From assembly GCA_013115125.1 (NCBI GenBank), contig JABANN010000541.1, positions 1 to 22,394 of the forward strand: a DNA stretch of 22,394 nucleotides, written 5' to 3'. The notes under the pieces were generated by a model. That model made no database searches. It saw only the letters and a program-made list of their open reading frames with translations, and was not told where the DNA came from. Shown here in pieces: positions 8,884 through 19,960 of this stretch (the stretch's first letter is position 1; each line of letters starts with the position of its first letter). This stretch comes from Perkinsus olseni. Lineage: Eukaryota > Perkinsozoa > Perkinsida. The translations under genes and the position numbers were made by a program.

Positions 8884-9839
8884 TTAATTATCCGGCGTGT
8901 CTTTATTTGCCGCTCGCCACTTGACGAAGTCCTCGTCCATTCGCGTCACCAAGTCAACGGAGGTCCTGTCAATGAGCATAGCGAGAAGATAGCGAAAAGC
9001 TATCTACATGTTACCAATCATCCTTCAACTCACGAAGCTCGAGGGCTTTGAAGTCTCTCAGCCGATCTAAAGCGGGAAGCGAATAGAATTTTATTCACAC
9101 TGAAGTGAAAAGTCCTACCATGCCGCTCTTGGCCGGTGACTGCCCTCAAGATCGAAAACGACGTAAAATAAGAGAGCTCCCTTCGAACCACTATTATAGG
9201 TACCGCGGGGTCCCTCTCTCGCCTCCTCGGAATTCTCCCGAACATAACGTGCATTTTACGATCACTGCCGAGAACCTCACGCCAGACGGCCTCCTTCGTC
9301 GGGTCCTCGCCGTCCATCTCGATGATATCGTCCCCATACACTTTCACATACCACGGTTCGCTATTATTTCCGAACTTCCAGACTTTGATCTCAGGCAAGT
9401 CGCTCGCCAACAGATTCTCATCACCCTCCACCTTCATCGGAAGAAGGTCGTGAAGACCGTAGCTGCGGACGCCAAATCCAGCTTGTAGCTTGTTCGAATT
9501 GGGTTCATAGGCAAAGCACTTAACTTTATTTTCAGGATCGTACACCTTCGTGCTTGCCATTGGACAGAACACATCCGGAACGGTCGAAGGACGCATCTCC
9601 GCCGACTGCGTTAGTCTCTCTTCCACTGTCCCTCGACTGTTGTATTTAACCTTGTTTATGATGAGGTGCGATAGGGTATCATTTTGTTCATGGAAAACTC
9701 CGCACAAAACTTCAGGTTTCCGCTGCTGTCTTTCCGTAGTTTCGCCCAACGCGGAACACCGGACCCTGCCAGGACTGGCGGTGGCGATAGGTAACAGTAG
9801 TACGAGGGACGTGATCAAGTATTGAGGGATTTTTGGCAT
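8884..9839 (-). CDS. Secreted protein, family member 2 of 3
   Basis: Exons 9839-9034 and 8965-8884 (intron 68 bases, phase 2) encode 295 residues. A textbook signal peptide (MPKIPQYLITSLVLLLPIAT, cleavage probably near ATA-SPG) indicates entry to the secretory pathway; no membrane anchor follows. Shared family motifs in order are EVLCGVF (about 43-49), VFCPMAS (90-96), YDPENKVKCFAYEP (100-113), MKVEGDENL (135-143) and PWYVKVYGDD (162-171), then HVMFGR and a conserved FSILRA segment. The basic stretch RRRERD may be a processing or binding site (inference). The last exon ends KWRAANKDTPDN. The start at 9839 follows a TTTATCAG acceptor by 11 bases. The intron contains a 7-bp hairpin with a GAAAA loop (8987-9005). 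Function is unknown. Confidence 0.85.
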
Positions 9840-10326
9840 TGTGAGAAGCACTGATAAACATCAGGATTCTTGGAGGGGGCAGGAGATGGTGGTCACACAG
9901 AATGAAAGTATTTTCGGGATGTTACTCAATTGCAGGAATTTCCGACCAGGAACAAGAAAATAGTAATCGAAGAGACGAGCGAGCACAGACAGAAGAGCGA
10001 AACGAAGATCTTCTTTAAAAATGATTCAATTGGTTATGTTGTTGCCATCGAGAATCTCTACAATTGACGAGCGGTGTTACTCGTCTCATTCCCTAATTTT
10101 AGGTGACCCACCAGGCCGGCAAGTTTGACGCAACGTACGAGGACGTATGAATACTAGGACGGCCGCGACTGGAATGAACTGCCTCTAAAACGCCGTCACG
10201 GGCTACCGGCCTTCCCCCAGCGCGCCTACCCACGCAGCGAGTGAGCGAGTTCGCGCTTCGCCACAACCTGAATGATGCCAAAACAACAGTCACCACCCAA
10301 CGACAATTCCAGGACTAAGGCTGATT
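9840..10326. other. Intergenic region
   Basis: This separates the 3' end of the small secreted gene (10,327) from the start of secreted-family member 2. The only sizeable frame (minus strand, 10099-10296) has no motif and poor codon use. No regulatory element could be identified by eye. Confidence 0.5.
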
Positions 10327-10752
10327 TTATTGATGCACAAAACACTTGCGATGGTTGGTAACAAGAACAACAGTCAAATTGATAACATGGATTACATCGC
10401 AGACATCGTTCTCAACTCTTATCATACGCAAACAGTTAACGCCAAGCTGCAACGACCATGCCGGTTCAACAACGAGGTCGTTGCGTGGCAACAGAATCTC
10501 ATCCACTTGGGCCGCACGGAAATTACCAGGTGTCGGACAACTGGAAAATTAGGCGTCCCGAACCTGAATCGAGACGCATCGCAACCCGCCCTTCTCCCTA
10601 TCGGAGTTGCTACCGCTGCTGCTGCTTGTACTGGTGCTCCCTTCAGACCTCGTCCTGCTCGGTTTCTTTCTGCAGAGAGGAACAACAAATAACGCTCGAA
10701 CCCCCACGTTTGTGTTAATTAATAGTAATAACGACATTGCAACGATCTGCAT
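10327..10752 (-). CDS. Small secreted protein, unrelated to its neighbours
   Basis: Exons 10752-10586 and 10540-10327 (45-base intron, phase 2) give 126 residues. The N-terminus is a signal peptide (MQIVAMSLLLLINTNVGVRA), followed by a basic then Ser-rich low-complexity linker (STSTSSSSGSNSD). The C-terminal domain starts CPTPGNFRAAQVDEILLP and holds four Cys residues, two of them in NCLRMIRVENDVCDV. The second exon is a 71-codon open frame without an early ATG. It does not show the family motifs (FCP, W..GDD) of the genes on either side. The donor GTTGCG is non-ideal, so this junction is the main uncertainty. No family is recognised. Confidence 0.6.
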
Positions 10753-10827
10753 GGAACACGATGGGACGTACAGAACGTGATTTTCAACTTTCACAGAAGC
10801 TGCCAGGTCGATCCCTGTGCCTTCTAA

Positions 10828-10842
10828 TGGTCCTAAGGACCA
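10828..10842. repeat. Short perfect inverted repeat
   Basis: TGGTCC-TAA-GGACCA (6-bp arms, 3-base loop), followed by another GGTCC. It lies upstream of the small secreted gene and downstream of family member 3. The role is unknown. Confidence 0.8.
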
Positions 10843-10982
10843 CTACGGTCCTCGCAACCCCTTCCAAGGTAAGGGAATAAGACGCGAAGAACGGCGAGTC
10901 AATATCATTGGCAAAATCTTGTTCACCAACGATCCGTCAAAATTGCAATCGATACAGAATGCTGTCTTATTAGAGCGCAAAC

Positions 10983-11983
10983 TTACTTTTTCCCCGTAGG
11001 GTGTTGCTGATTATGAAAAGCTTCGAACGGAGCCAGAGCACCTGAAAAGAAGCCCTTCTCTCAACGCGCAGGCAACAACAAATGTAGTGAGGGGCGAAGC
11101 GTGACAATCAGGGTGACATTTGTCGCCGAAAATAATCTCCGACCGCGTGGTGGTTCACCACCATGAACTCACGTGCGAGTTTTGTTGGTGATGTAGCACG
11201 TAGGAGCGAGAAGACCAACGACACCTGTTCCCGTCTCTTAGCCATCAAAACGAATCGTTCTTCGACAAGCTGGAAGCCGCCGGTGTTGCCGAACAGAAGA
11301 TGATACACCTCGCCTTTGACGGAGATGGTGAGCCACTCTCCGGGCTTCGGATCGCAGTTGGGGGACACTGAGGGGTCGGCCTTGGACCGTGAAAGTTTCT
11401 TGAGGATTCGTCTGCCTAGAGTCTTCTTTTTCGGACAGGCAACAGGGATCTCGACGAAATCATCTCCGCTCTTCAGGTACCAGGGACCCTTGCTGCCAAC
11501 CTTACCGACGCCACAACCTTCGAGATCACTGCTCATGAAAACGGCAGGCTCCGATAAACCTATCGCGGTTGGCACAGCTAAGTCTATCGTGTCCTCAGCT
11601 CCCTTCATCTGTATGCTGCTTCTGCGATGCATCCCCGGAAGGTAGGTGAAGTTGAGTGACCGGGTCTTGCCGTTGGGGTCACAGAACACGGAGGCAATGC
11701 GAAAGAGACCATCACCGCCGGGACGAGTCGGACAGAAGTGGGTCTTTCGGTTGAGGATGAAGCCTCGGTCGTCTTCCTCAATGCTGCTAAGCACCACGTA
11801 GTTGGGCTGCTTTTTGGTGAGCACAGCGCACATGAGCTCGGGCGCGGTTTTCACGTTCTGGTAGATGTGAAGGAACACATCCTCGTAAGCCCGACCGCAA
11901 TGCGTCTCCGGGTTGAAGTTGTTGAGAGACAGAGTTCCCACAGCGGGAAGGAACAAAGTGGTAGAAATGATCAGGCGAAGCGT
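10983..11983 (-). CDS. Secreted protein, family member 3 of 3 (5' end unresolved)
   Basis: The main exon ends at 11173 and joins 11041-10983 through a 131-base intron (GTGAGT...TTTTCAG, phase 1), giving roughly 290 residues ending PTGKK. The family motifs are clear: ELMCAVL, THFCPTRPGG, FCDPNGKT, MKGAEDTIDL, PWYLKSGDD and HLLFGNTGG. A basic insert (RRILKKLSRSK) follows the GDD motif and is missing from the other two copies. The N-terminal LRLIISTTLFLPAVGTLS looks like a signal-peptide core, but no ATG is in frame before it. A short first exon, or an acceptor near 11983 (CCCAAG), must supply the start. I could not place that exon in the 250 bases before the divergent LITAF gene. Confidence 0.78.
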
Positions 11984-12236
11984 CTTGGGAGTTACTCGGA
12001 AAAGGAAGACACAATACGCGTTTTGCGCAGCGTTAGGGAAATACGAGATCTCTCAAGAATGCAAGAATTCTGTTCCGTTTCTGCTCAAAAAACTGAAATG
12101 CTTCCCTGGCAGTTTGCACGTTTGTCTGGCTGGTCAAGGTTCATAAACGTTTCGCTTGTGGCTCGTATGCTTTTCCATTTGAGGCGTGTATGATTTCGTT
12201 TCCACTCACAAAAGATTCCCGGCAGTTGCGATCACT
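11984..12236. promoter_or_regulatory. Divergent intergenic region
   Basis: About 250 bases separate the oppositely transcribed secreted-family gene 3 and the LITAF-domain gene. It must hold the promoters of both and probably the missing first exon of the former. A CCCGGCAG acceptor-like site precedes the LITAF ATG by 11 bases. No TATA-like or other core element is obvious. Confidence 0.4.
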
Positions 12237-13418
12237 ATGGCGCAGGACACGCCACCAACGCCGGCTGAGCAAGCCTTTATTAACTATCCTACGGTAACAG
12301 CACCCCCTCCTGGGAACCTCGTCGGAGGAGAAGGAGCAGGAAGGGAAAATAATGTGATACAGTGGGGTTAGTTTTTGCAGCGATGGGATCATGAATTTGT
12401 AGTGAGTGATGCAGAAATTTTCCGATTCAGTTTGCCTTTAAATTCTCGTTTAGGGAAACCTTCGCAGTTGTTTTCTGCTGTTTACTATCGCCTTTTTAGT
12501 GTATGTTATCATCAGGTTCGGCAACGGTATCAGATCGCTGGCGGCGTCCTGGTCCCTGCTGCCAATAACGATACTGTAAGACGCTTGTCCCTTCATTTCA
12601 TGGCAGCGTACGAGATTGATTTTCCCATTGTGGGGATTCTCTGTGACGACAGAAATGAGCAGAAATTGTCTATCAGTGTGCAACCGACAGCAGCACCGTG
12701 GGCTGCGCCGAAACACGTAAAGAATCGTGATGAAGGGTTCCCTTCGTAGCTTCTCTTAGTTGCATTGAAAAATTGATTCCATTTTTTCGGTCAGGTTGCA
12801 ACCGGCAATGTGACTGTAATAAGTGGCGGCGAGGCTACGCTGGACCGGATTGCGTCCGGTGGTGGGGCTCTCACTTTGCCAACATCCCGGCCCATTGCCA
12901 TGGTAGTGAGGGTGGTGGTGCTTGTACGGTGGGGACCCCTCCCGGGTTCTAATCCCACAGATGTCATCTTATTTCAGTATGGGATTTAGGGTTGGTGATA
13001 ATAGAATATCATACTCTTTGTTATTCTTACTGACGCGAATAAAAAGTCGTCGAGCGTGCGCGAATAATGAATCGGATCCCCCAAAAACTCTCATCTTTAT
13101 TTCTCCGATAGCCTCTCCTGTCTTCCGGCCTTAACATTGCAGCCTTGACGTCGCTCGAATGCGTTCAAGTCCCAAGGCATTCAGGTGTGTCCAGTTTGCA
13201 AGTGTACGGTCGTTACGAGAGTGCATTATCGCAGTGGAGCTTGCACTCTCTTCGCGGCGGCAGGACTCTGCTGCACTTGTAATAATACTCGCTGCGCGGG
13301 ATGCGGGGACTTTGGCGTCTTTTCAGTTCCGCTATTTTTTTGGATACCATTTTGTTGTTCCGATCTGAAGGACGTCATGCATGTCTGCCCCAACTGCAGA
13401 TCCCCGATCGGGATGTAG
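12237..13418 (+). CDS. LITAF-domain (SIMPLE-like) membrane-associated zinc protein
   Basis: Five exons: 12237-12353, 12516-12575, 12795-12902, 13185-13278 and 13327-13418, all phase-consistent, about 156 residues. The C-terminus is a LITAF domain: CPVC knuckle with VVTRVHYRSG, a hydrophobic insert (CTLFAAAGLCCT...PLFFW), then the diagnostic IPFCCSDLKDVMHVCPNC. In this family the two Cys pairs bind zinc and the hydrophobic part dips into the cytosolic face of endosomal or plasma membranes. The N-terminus is Pro-rich (DTPPTPAEQ, TAPPPGN), as in relatives that recruit trafficking partners. The last intron (13279-13326) is 48 bases with no in-frame stop; removing it restores the normal spacing between the two halves of the domain. 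The first donor (GTGATA after 12353) is the least certain junction; GTTAGT nearby gives the wrong phase. Confidence 0.88.
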
Positions 13419-13687
13419 TACAGGGGGGGGACCTGCCTGACGGGGTTGCTGGTTTTTTCGTTGAAGGAATTTTCCTCGTACTGGGAGAGTGGACTGGAGT
13501 TTCATAAAATTGCTCTTTGACTTGGGGGCTGGTATGTGCGCTCACTACGGTTTTCCGCGAAAGAAATCTCATAGACGCTGAGGACGGGAGGGGTATTGAG
13601 CAAACCTCAATCCCGCGGCCGGAAAACAGGGGCCTGAGTTTGGCTATACAGACCAGAGGTTGAGCGTGGTTGCGTCAGTCAGCAGGG

Positions 13688-16600
13688 ATGTGGTCACTCT
13701 GTGCTTTGCAGGAGGCCTCGTTCGCTCATGTGAAACTCGATTGCTCTTTCCCGTTCAGATACCATCGAGGCTGCTGTTGATTTTTTGTACCTTCCATTGC
13801 CAGGGGCTTGGCTGGATGCGGGGGATGTGACGATACGGGCTTGTAATATGGCGATATTTCCTGCGAGAATAGTTACTAGAGTGGGGAAGGTGTTGTGTTG
13901 GTAAGGCGGAGGTATCAGGTTCGATGCTGACAGGTTTTACTACGGCAGTTTCCCTAAGAGACGAGTTTCTGGCTTCGATCGGTTGTGAGCGTGAAAACTA
14001 ACCTCTCGGTGAGACTCTCGGAAAATAATAAATCACAAATCGGCAACTGAAAATTTGTATCGGAGCGTTGGCCTATCGTCTTAAGGTGAGATGAAGTAAT
14101 ATGGTGGAAAATGAAGATAATTTAGATTGGTCTTAAAGCCACATGCTCGGTAACGTATCTGGACTAAGCTGAAGAAAGGATTCTAAACTAGCGTGAGTGT
14201 TGGGAAAAAAAGTTTATTATGGCCTCCATAATAGTTGCTATTTTTAAGTCATGTTGAATAGTGCGCAGTTCGTTTGAGCAGTATGAGATCTCATTAAAGT
14301 GGTATCTATCCTCTGTCAGTTTCATTATCGTTAGGCATGACTATGGCAGGTACGGTAGTGAGGCTAAGCGGGACTGACCGGTAGTAGGGGAGGTAGAGTT
14401 CGAGTAGCGCTCTCGAGCCCTTAACAGTGATGCTCTTGACTTCCTAACAGAACTCTAGGGCATTTTTCCTATTCCTCTGATATCATCAGTCACTATGCCA
14501 CGTAGATCACATTCGGGTACGTGCCACATGTTGTATCCCATCTGCCAAATATGCGATTAGAGGAAAACTGTAATTTTACGTGAATTTTACGGCATACGAG
14601 CGAAGCTGTGATATTTCAATTGAGTTGGGTATCGTTGTCTTTCACTCTGCGTTCAGAGGAGGGAGGGTTTATAAGAGTCTCGCCTTGGCAGTGGACGCGC
14701 CGTTCAGCATGTGGGCTGAGTTGATGCAACCAAACGGTCTCTGGAAGTGGCATCAAATCATTATTGGTAATGAAGGGGTTGAAGGGAGTGCGTACAGTAA
14801 TTCTATGTGCTTGTTTGATAAGAATATGTCTGTTTTTTCGTATCTACTCCATGTGATAGATCATCGTATCGCTCGTATCCGTCTTGAGCCTTGAGGTTGC
14901 TGGGGTCCTGTGCCCAAGATGGCTTGAGTAAGATGCGATGGTTGAGTAAGATAGTTTGAGCTGGATTGTATGTCTCAACGTTTCAATAGAAATCCAGAGG
15001 TTGAGCAACAAAATGTTATTTGCATGTTAAGCTAGCATATACCGGTATACGTTCGAAGAATTTCGCTGGAGGGCTTCCTTATTGTGAGGCAGATGAGTTG
15101 AGGTTAACGAGGATGGTTGCATAAGTTGTAGTATTAATACTGGTGAGGCTTTATCAGCTCAATTATTCTGTAAGCTCGATTGCAAGGGGGATACATTGAG
15201 GCTTTGCCGAGAAAATGTGGTATGGGAGCTACGTGCATGATCAGTTTTGAAAAGTCGTGAGACTTCGTTCTTTAGACGAGGGTGGGGTCGTGATTCTGAG
15301 GAGTCCGAAACAGGAGAATCTTGTGAAACTGCGGATAATCGAGGTGAGCAGGGAGTATCTTGGAACTGCAGTAAGGGAGTAGCCACGATGATACCAGAAA
15401 GTTAGCGTGTTTGAAAGATCGCGATGCGTGTTTTTGAGCAGTTTTTAGGTGGTGTCGAAATGGAGCTTACCAGTTTCATGGCGGCAATGGCTGGTGGAAG
15501 TAGGTAGACCGCATATGGTGCAGTTCACGGTTGAGAAGGAGGAGGTAGAGACTTTTGGGTTCGTTGTTCTGTGGTTGACACGGGTTGACCTAGGATATCT
15601 TGGAGGCGAGGGGGACGAATGGCTTGTAAAATTATGATTTGTAATGGATCAAGCCCGGGTCTGTGTCTCTAGTACGTTTTTCATTTACTAATGTATGTTA
15701 TAATTTATGCTACATTCACATTCTCAACCGCTCACTGAGGAGTCAGCGCGATGTAGGCCACCACCACCTCCAACCGAAGGAAAGGCGAGATCCCTGATGA
15801 TGCTACTGGTCGATGTTTGCTCATATCTTGCAGTACTATTCAAGAGCTGGATGTAGGATCCTCTAGAGGAGCTAGTGCTGGTATACCGATTCGGCAGGTA
15901 CTGATTTTGGCAGCGGAGCGACGCGTGGCTGGGAGAAAGAAAATTGAGGTAGTGTGATAGGGATGGTTACCGAATTTTTCCGGAATGAGCTGCGCGGCTT
16001 CTGCAGGGGACTCGTAGAGGCGGTTCACGGACGCAGTTGGTGAATGTGTCTAAGACTGATTGATTTTCTCGCGATGTTGTATACCCGAGGACCTCAGACT
16101 GAGGTTGAATAATGCTCTTCTCGGAAGCTTGTCGTCTTGTCCGGTCGCGTGGACCGTAGTTATTGCGGTATCATCCATAATTCATCCAAGATCATATCAG
16201 TCTTGTAATAATAGATTAGAAGCATCGGTAATTTTGATAAGTGCCGTGTACTCGTCGGCACTGTAAAGCGGGCCTTGCCTTGTCAGAGAATCATGGTCAA
16301 CCAGCCAGTGCTGGTACTGGATCATCGTCGGGGTCAGTGGGAGAAGCGTCTCGTCCAAGTTGGAGTTGGGCTGCTCTCCGTGTATGATTATCGGAATGAT
16401 GGTGTAATAGAGCGGAGCGAAGCAGGTTTTGTTTGGCATTTTTGTGCGTGACAGACTTCGAGCGAGGGAGAATTGGTGAAGAGGATGCCTTTGACGATGA
16501 ACTTGAGTATAAGAAGTTTGAGTGACTTGGGCAACTGTAAGGCGATTGGGAATCTTGAGGTCGACTCGCGTTGCTTGTACGTGATTCCTGAGGTGATCGC

Positions 16601-19600
16601 TCAAAAAAAATTTCTGTAATTTACCGGATTCACTGACGGTGATGAGAAAAAATTTGATGAGCTTGATCATCTTTTCATCTGTATGGCGTGAAGTGGCTTT
16701 CTCCGCGCAGAGGCAAGGCTGCTATGTGCTTTCCATATCAAGCGTCGAGACGCCATAGACAGCGGGCGTTGGTCTCTTGAGAGGGACAGAGCGTCAGTGA
16801 CTCAGCGCTGCTGTGCCTCGACCCACTGCTAGGGGCCCACCGAACACGGCGGCCTTTAACGGCTGGTGCGACTTCTTTGGATGCCCAGGAACTGCGCGAA
16901 GCAGGTACTCCCTTCACGAGAGGCCTGCTAGGTGGGCTTCCGGGTAATGGCGGGGATGTATGGGAGGTTGGACTGGAGCTCTGCTCGATTGATGATGACA
17001 ACCGAGTGGACCATACTGTAGGGCGAAATGTGGTATTGTCTATTCAATAAGTGGTGAATGCCTTGTCGAATATTGAGGGAAGGAGTTTGGTATCTTAGGT
17101 TGACTCTGAGCTAAGACGGGGAACTGGTTGCGAGGAAATGATTTTGGCTTTGCTAGCCGTGCTGGACGTGAGCCATCGGAAATTTTCACCTTGAGGAAAA
17201 CTCACCGAAAAAAACCAAAAAAAATTTTCGTGGATCGACCCAAAAGAGCGACGATGGCTAGGTGCGCGCTCTGCAATACAGGTCTTACCTGTCCCACGGT
17301 GAAAAGCGCTCGCCCAGTTAATCGATTACACCATTAGTGTGTCATTTGAACAGATAGTTTTGATGCCGCGATCATGCGAGGAACGGGATACTCTCGTCTC
17401 GGCTCTCCGACTGGCGATGACGACGGAACCGCCACCCTTCGACGGCCCGTCCGTGCCGGAGACTGATGGCCGGTATTGGTTTTGGGAGACTTCTTGCTGA
17501 GTTTTTACTGTGATCGTAGGGGTTGTAGAGGGGGCTTGAGTGGGAAGGTGCAGCGACTGAGCAAGGAGGTGGAGGAGCTGCGGGCTGAGCTAAGGTTGGC
17601 ACGAAAACTGGCGAGCACAGGGAGCGTCGATCGGGCATCGAGAGCGCTGGTATCAAGCTCACTGATGCCGGCCGTGGAGGAGGATGAGGAGGATACCTTG
17701 CTGAAGGTGAATTTACGCGCGCATCACGCCGCAGACCCGAGACTCGCCCGACCACGCCGCAGGCATGGTGACACGGTCAACGGTTCTCTCGTAGGTGGTG
17801 TCTTCGGTAAAGGAGCGAGCGAAGGAGCGGTTGATGTGGGCGAGAGTATCTTAGGTTGGTCATGGCACCTGGTGTCTTTTCGAAACACGATCATTTCGTG
17901 TTGTGTTTTTTGGGCGGCGATGGAAGATTTCCTGCGCGCTGTAGCGGAGTTTATTTTCAGTTTCTCGTCATGCAGTCGGCTCTTCAAGGTGGAATGCAGG
18001 TGACGTCGACGGGGACGTATCTTTTGTCTCGAGTTGGAACGCATCTTTTTTCACTTGAAGGGTATCTTTCGATTCCCTTCGACAGCGTCTTACCGCGATT
18101 GAACAGAGTAACCTTTCCGATGTGTCTCAGCCTTCGGGCTTCCGGATGATTCGGCCGTAGGCTTTTTTCTTCTCAACGTACGGTTACTCTGTTTCTTATT
18201 CTGGCAGTCAGTCAGTCCGAACCTCAGACTGACTAACCCCACCAATGAGGACCTTCAGACCCTGAACGTCGTGAGGTTGTCTGCTCTCTCGAGGAGAGCT
18301 TTAGTGTGGACTGATGGCGCCTTACGCAGCAACTTCCACGTGTTTTCCCATTTTAAGAATTTCCATCGGCTCCATTAAAAAAGGTTCATGAATGACTCGT
18401 TTGTCTCAACTTGGCCGAATGGTTGTTGTTTTTCCTTCATTTTTGTCAGGCTATACAGGAGGGGGCATCCAGAGTGGTTGATTCCATCAAGACCACGCTC
18501 AGCCCCGGCCAAGAGTTCGCTGCCCTTCGTGATGATGAAGACCAACTTGAAGGTAGGGAATAGACCAAGCACGGTTGATATTTTCTTACGCTTGTCCGAT
18601 TTTAGTCGCTGGTGAGATTTCCGCCTTGTTCCGAATCGGGTGGGCGTGTTGATGCCTGCTGAGTTTCGTTGAATGGAAATTCCGAGCGGAGTTCCCGTGG
18701 AAATTGCGATCGTGAATAGTCATCATTATTACCATTACTCTTCTATCGTCTTGATTTCAGATAACCCGACGTACCTGAGAAGGCCTCAGGGGAGTGTAAC
18801 GTTTGGTCGCGGCCTGACCGTCTCGGAATCCCCACCGGTACGATATGCGCCGAGGAGACACCAGGTAAGCTAGGAACGTGAGCGAAGTGTTACCGTTGAA
18901 TGTTTGGGTCGTTGGGGAAGTTATGGTATGGTACCATTTCGACTCGGTTGTCTTGGTTGTTTTCAATCCATGCTTTCAGTCCGGGGACCTCGCTGCGAGG
19001 TTGCAGAAGACCACAGATGTTACCTCGATACGGTTTGCCTCTCCGGTAAGTCTTGCCTCAACAGAAGTCATTATCGACGGCAGTTCGCGACTTGCTCACT
19101 CACCGAAATTTCGGACCTCTCCGCTCACGCACTGTTCGTTGATGTTGAATAATCAAATTCATTTTTCTTGTTTGATAGGCGTCTATTCTATTATATGATT
19201 TTGTCGATCGGGACCGGATTTTTGTCCGAAAAATACCAATATTTTCTTCTTGTGATTCACTTGAGTGAATTGCGCCCTCATCGTCGGAGCTACGGCACGG
19301 GTCGTTTCAGAAGTTTGCGCGAAGTTTGTGTCGCATACTGGGAAGCCACTTTTCTCGACTTCTCTACCAGTTTGAACCTGATCATTCCGAAGTCAGGTAT
19401 TGTTCAATCGAAGTCGCGCTCTCGAAACTCAACAGAGAAATACTCTGCGCATTTTTATGCACTAAAAATAGTTCCAACAACCACACTTTCCATTTTTGCG
19501 CATCTTCCAGGTCATGCCATCGGCAACGTGTGGGCGTCGGAGATCCACCGGCTCCAACGTGATGAAGTCGCGAACTCGTGGTCGAACGGTCAGCAGCTCG

Positions 19601-19960
19601 CCAGCGCTCGATGATTTGTTAGCGCGGCCTATCCAGGCTGATCCGCGTGGACCGGCTGTTGACGAAGGGTTCGATGAGATGCCGGTGGTGGGGATCGAAC
19701 CTGCGCGGGATTCGGTGCCGGAGATTGAGTTCAGCCCGCATGGAGATTTGGGGGAGCTTGCGGATTTGTCGGCACTTTACGATGAAGTTGGTGCTCCTGT
19801 GAATGCCGTTGAAGAGAAGCAACGAGAGGAAGCAGAGGAAGCCGTGGGGATTGAACCCGAGTCGTTAGTAGGAGAGCTGACGAAGATACCAACTGAGCAG
19901 TTGGTGGCCGTGATTCGCCGCGTAATCGATCTGCGGCCGGACGTAGCAGCATCGCTATGA
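13688..19960 (+). CDS. Large 23-exon protein with PH-like and coiled-coil segments
   Basis: Hand model of 23 exons, all in phase, about 801 residues: 13688-13700, 13759-13900, 13934-13984, 14657-14766, 15276-15343, 15449-15499, 15857-15897, 16007-16039, 16104-16155, 16287-16425, 16471-16592, 16790-17017, 17354-17472, 17520-17790, 17961-17999, 18086-18156, 18216-18270, 18450-18552, 18761-18864, 18980-19045, 19179-19264, 19311-19396, 19605-19960. A PH-like fold is suggested by VLDHRRGQWEKRLVQVGVG and LLSVYDYRND (exon 10), NLSIRSLSDLGNC (11) and the closing helix RSCEERDTLVSALRLAM (13), with an insert between; this is tentative. Exon 14 has a coiled coil (KVQRLSKEVEELRAELRLAR) and an acidic patch. 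The rest is unrecognised. The start follows CAGCAG by 2 bases. Weakest junctions are the starts of exons 9, 11 and 23; a CTTCCAG acceptor before 19511 would give a shorter C-terminus. The role may be lipid or membrane binding (inference). Confidence 0.65.

Noticed and set aside
16197-16670. 157-codon minus-strand frame
   Set aside because: It covers two in-phase plus-strand exons with better codon use (PH-like segment) and their splice sites; its own product has no motif.
17707-17734. Possible 28-base intron (GTGAAT...GCCGCAG) in exon 14 of the PH-like gene
   Set aside because: It is shorter than any other intron here, and removing it puts the next junction out of phase; reading through keeps phase.
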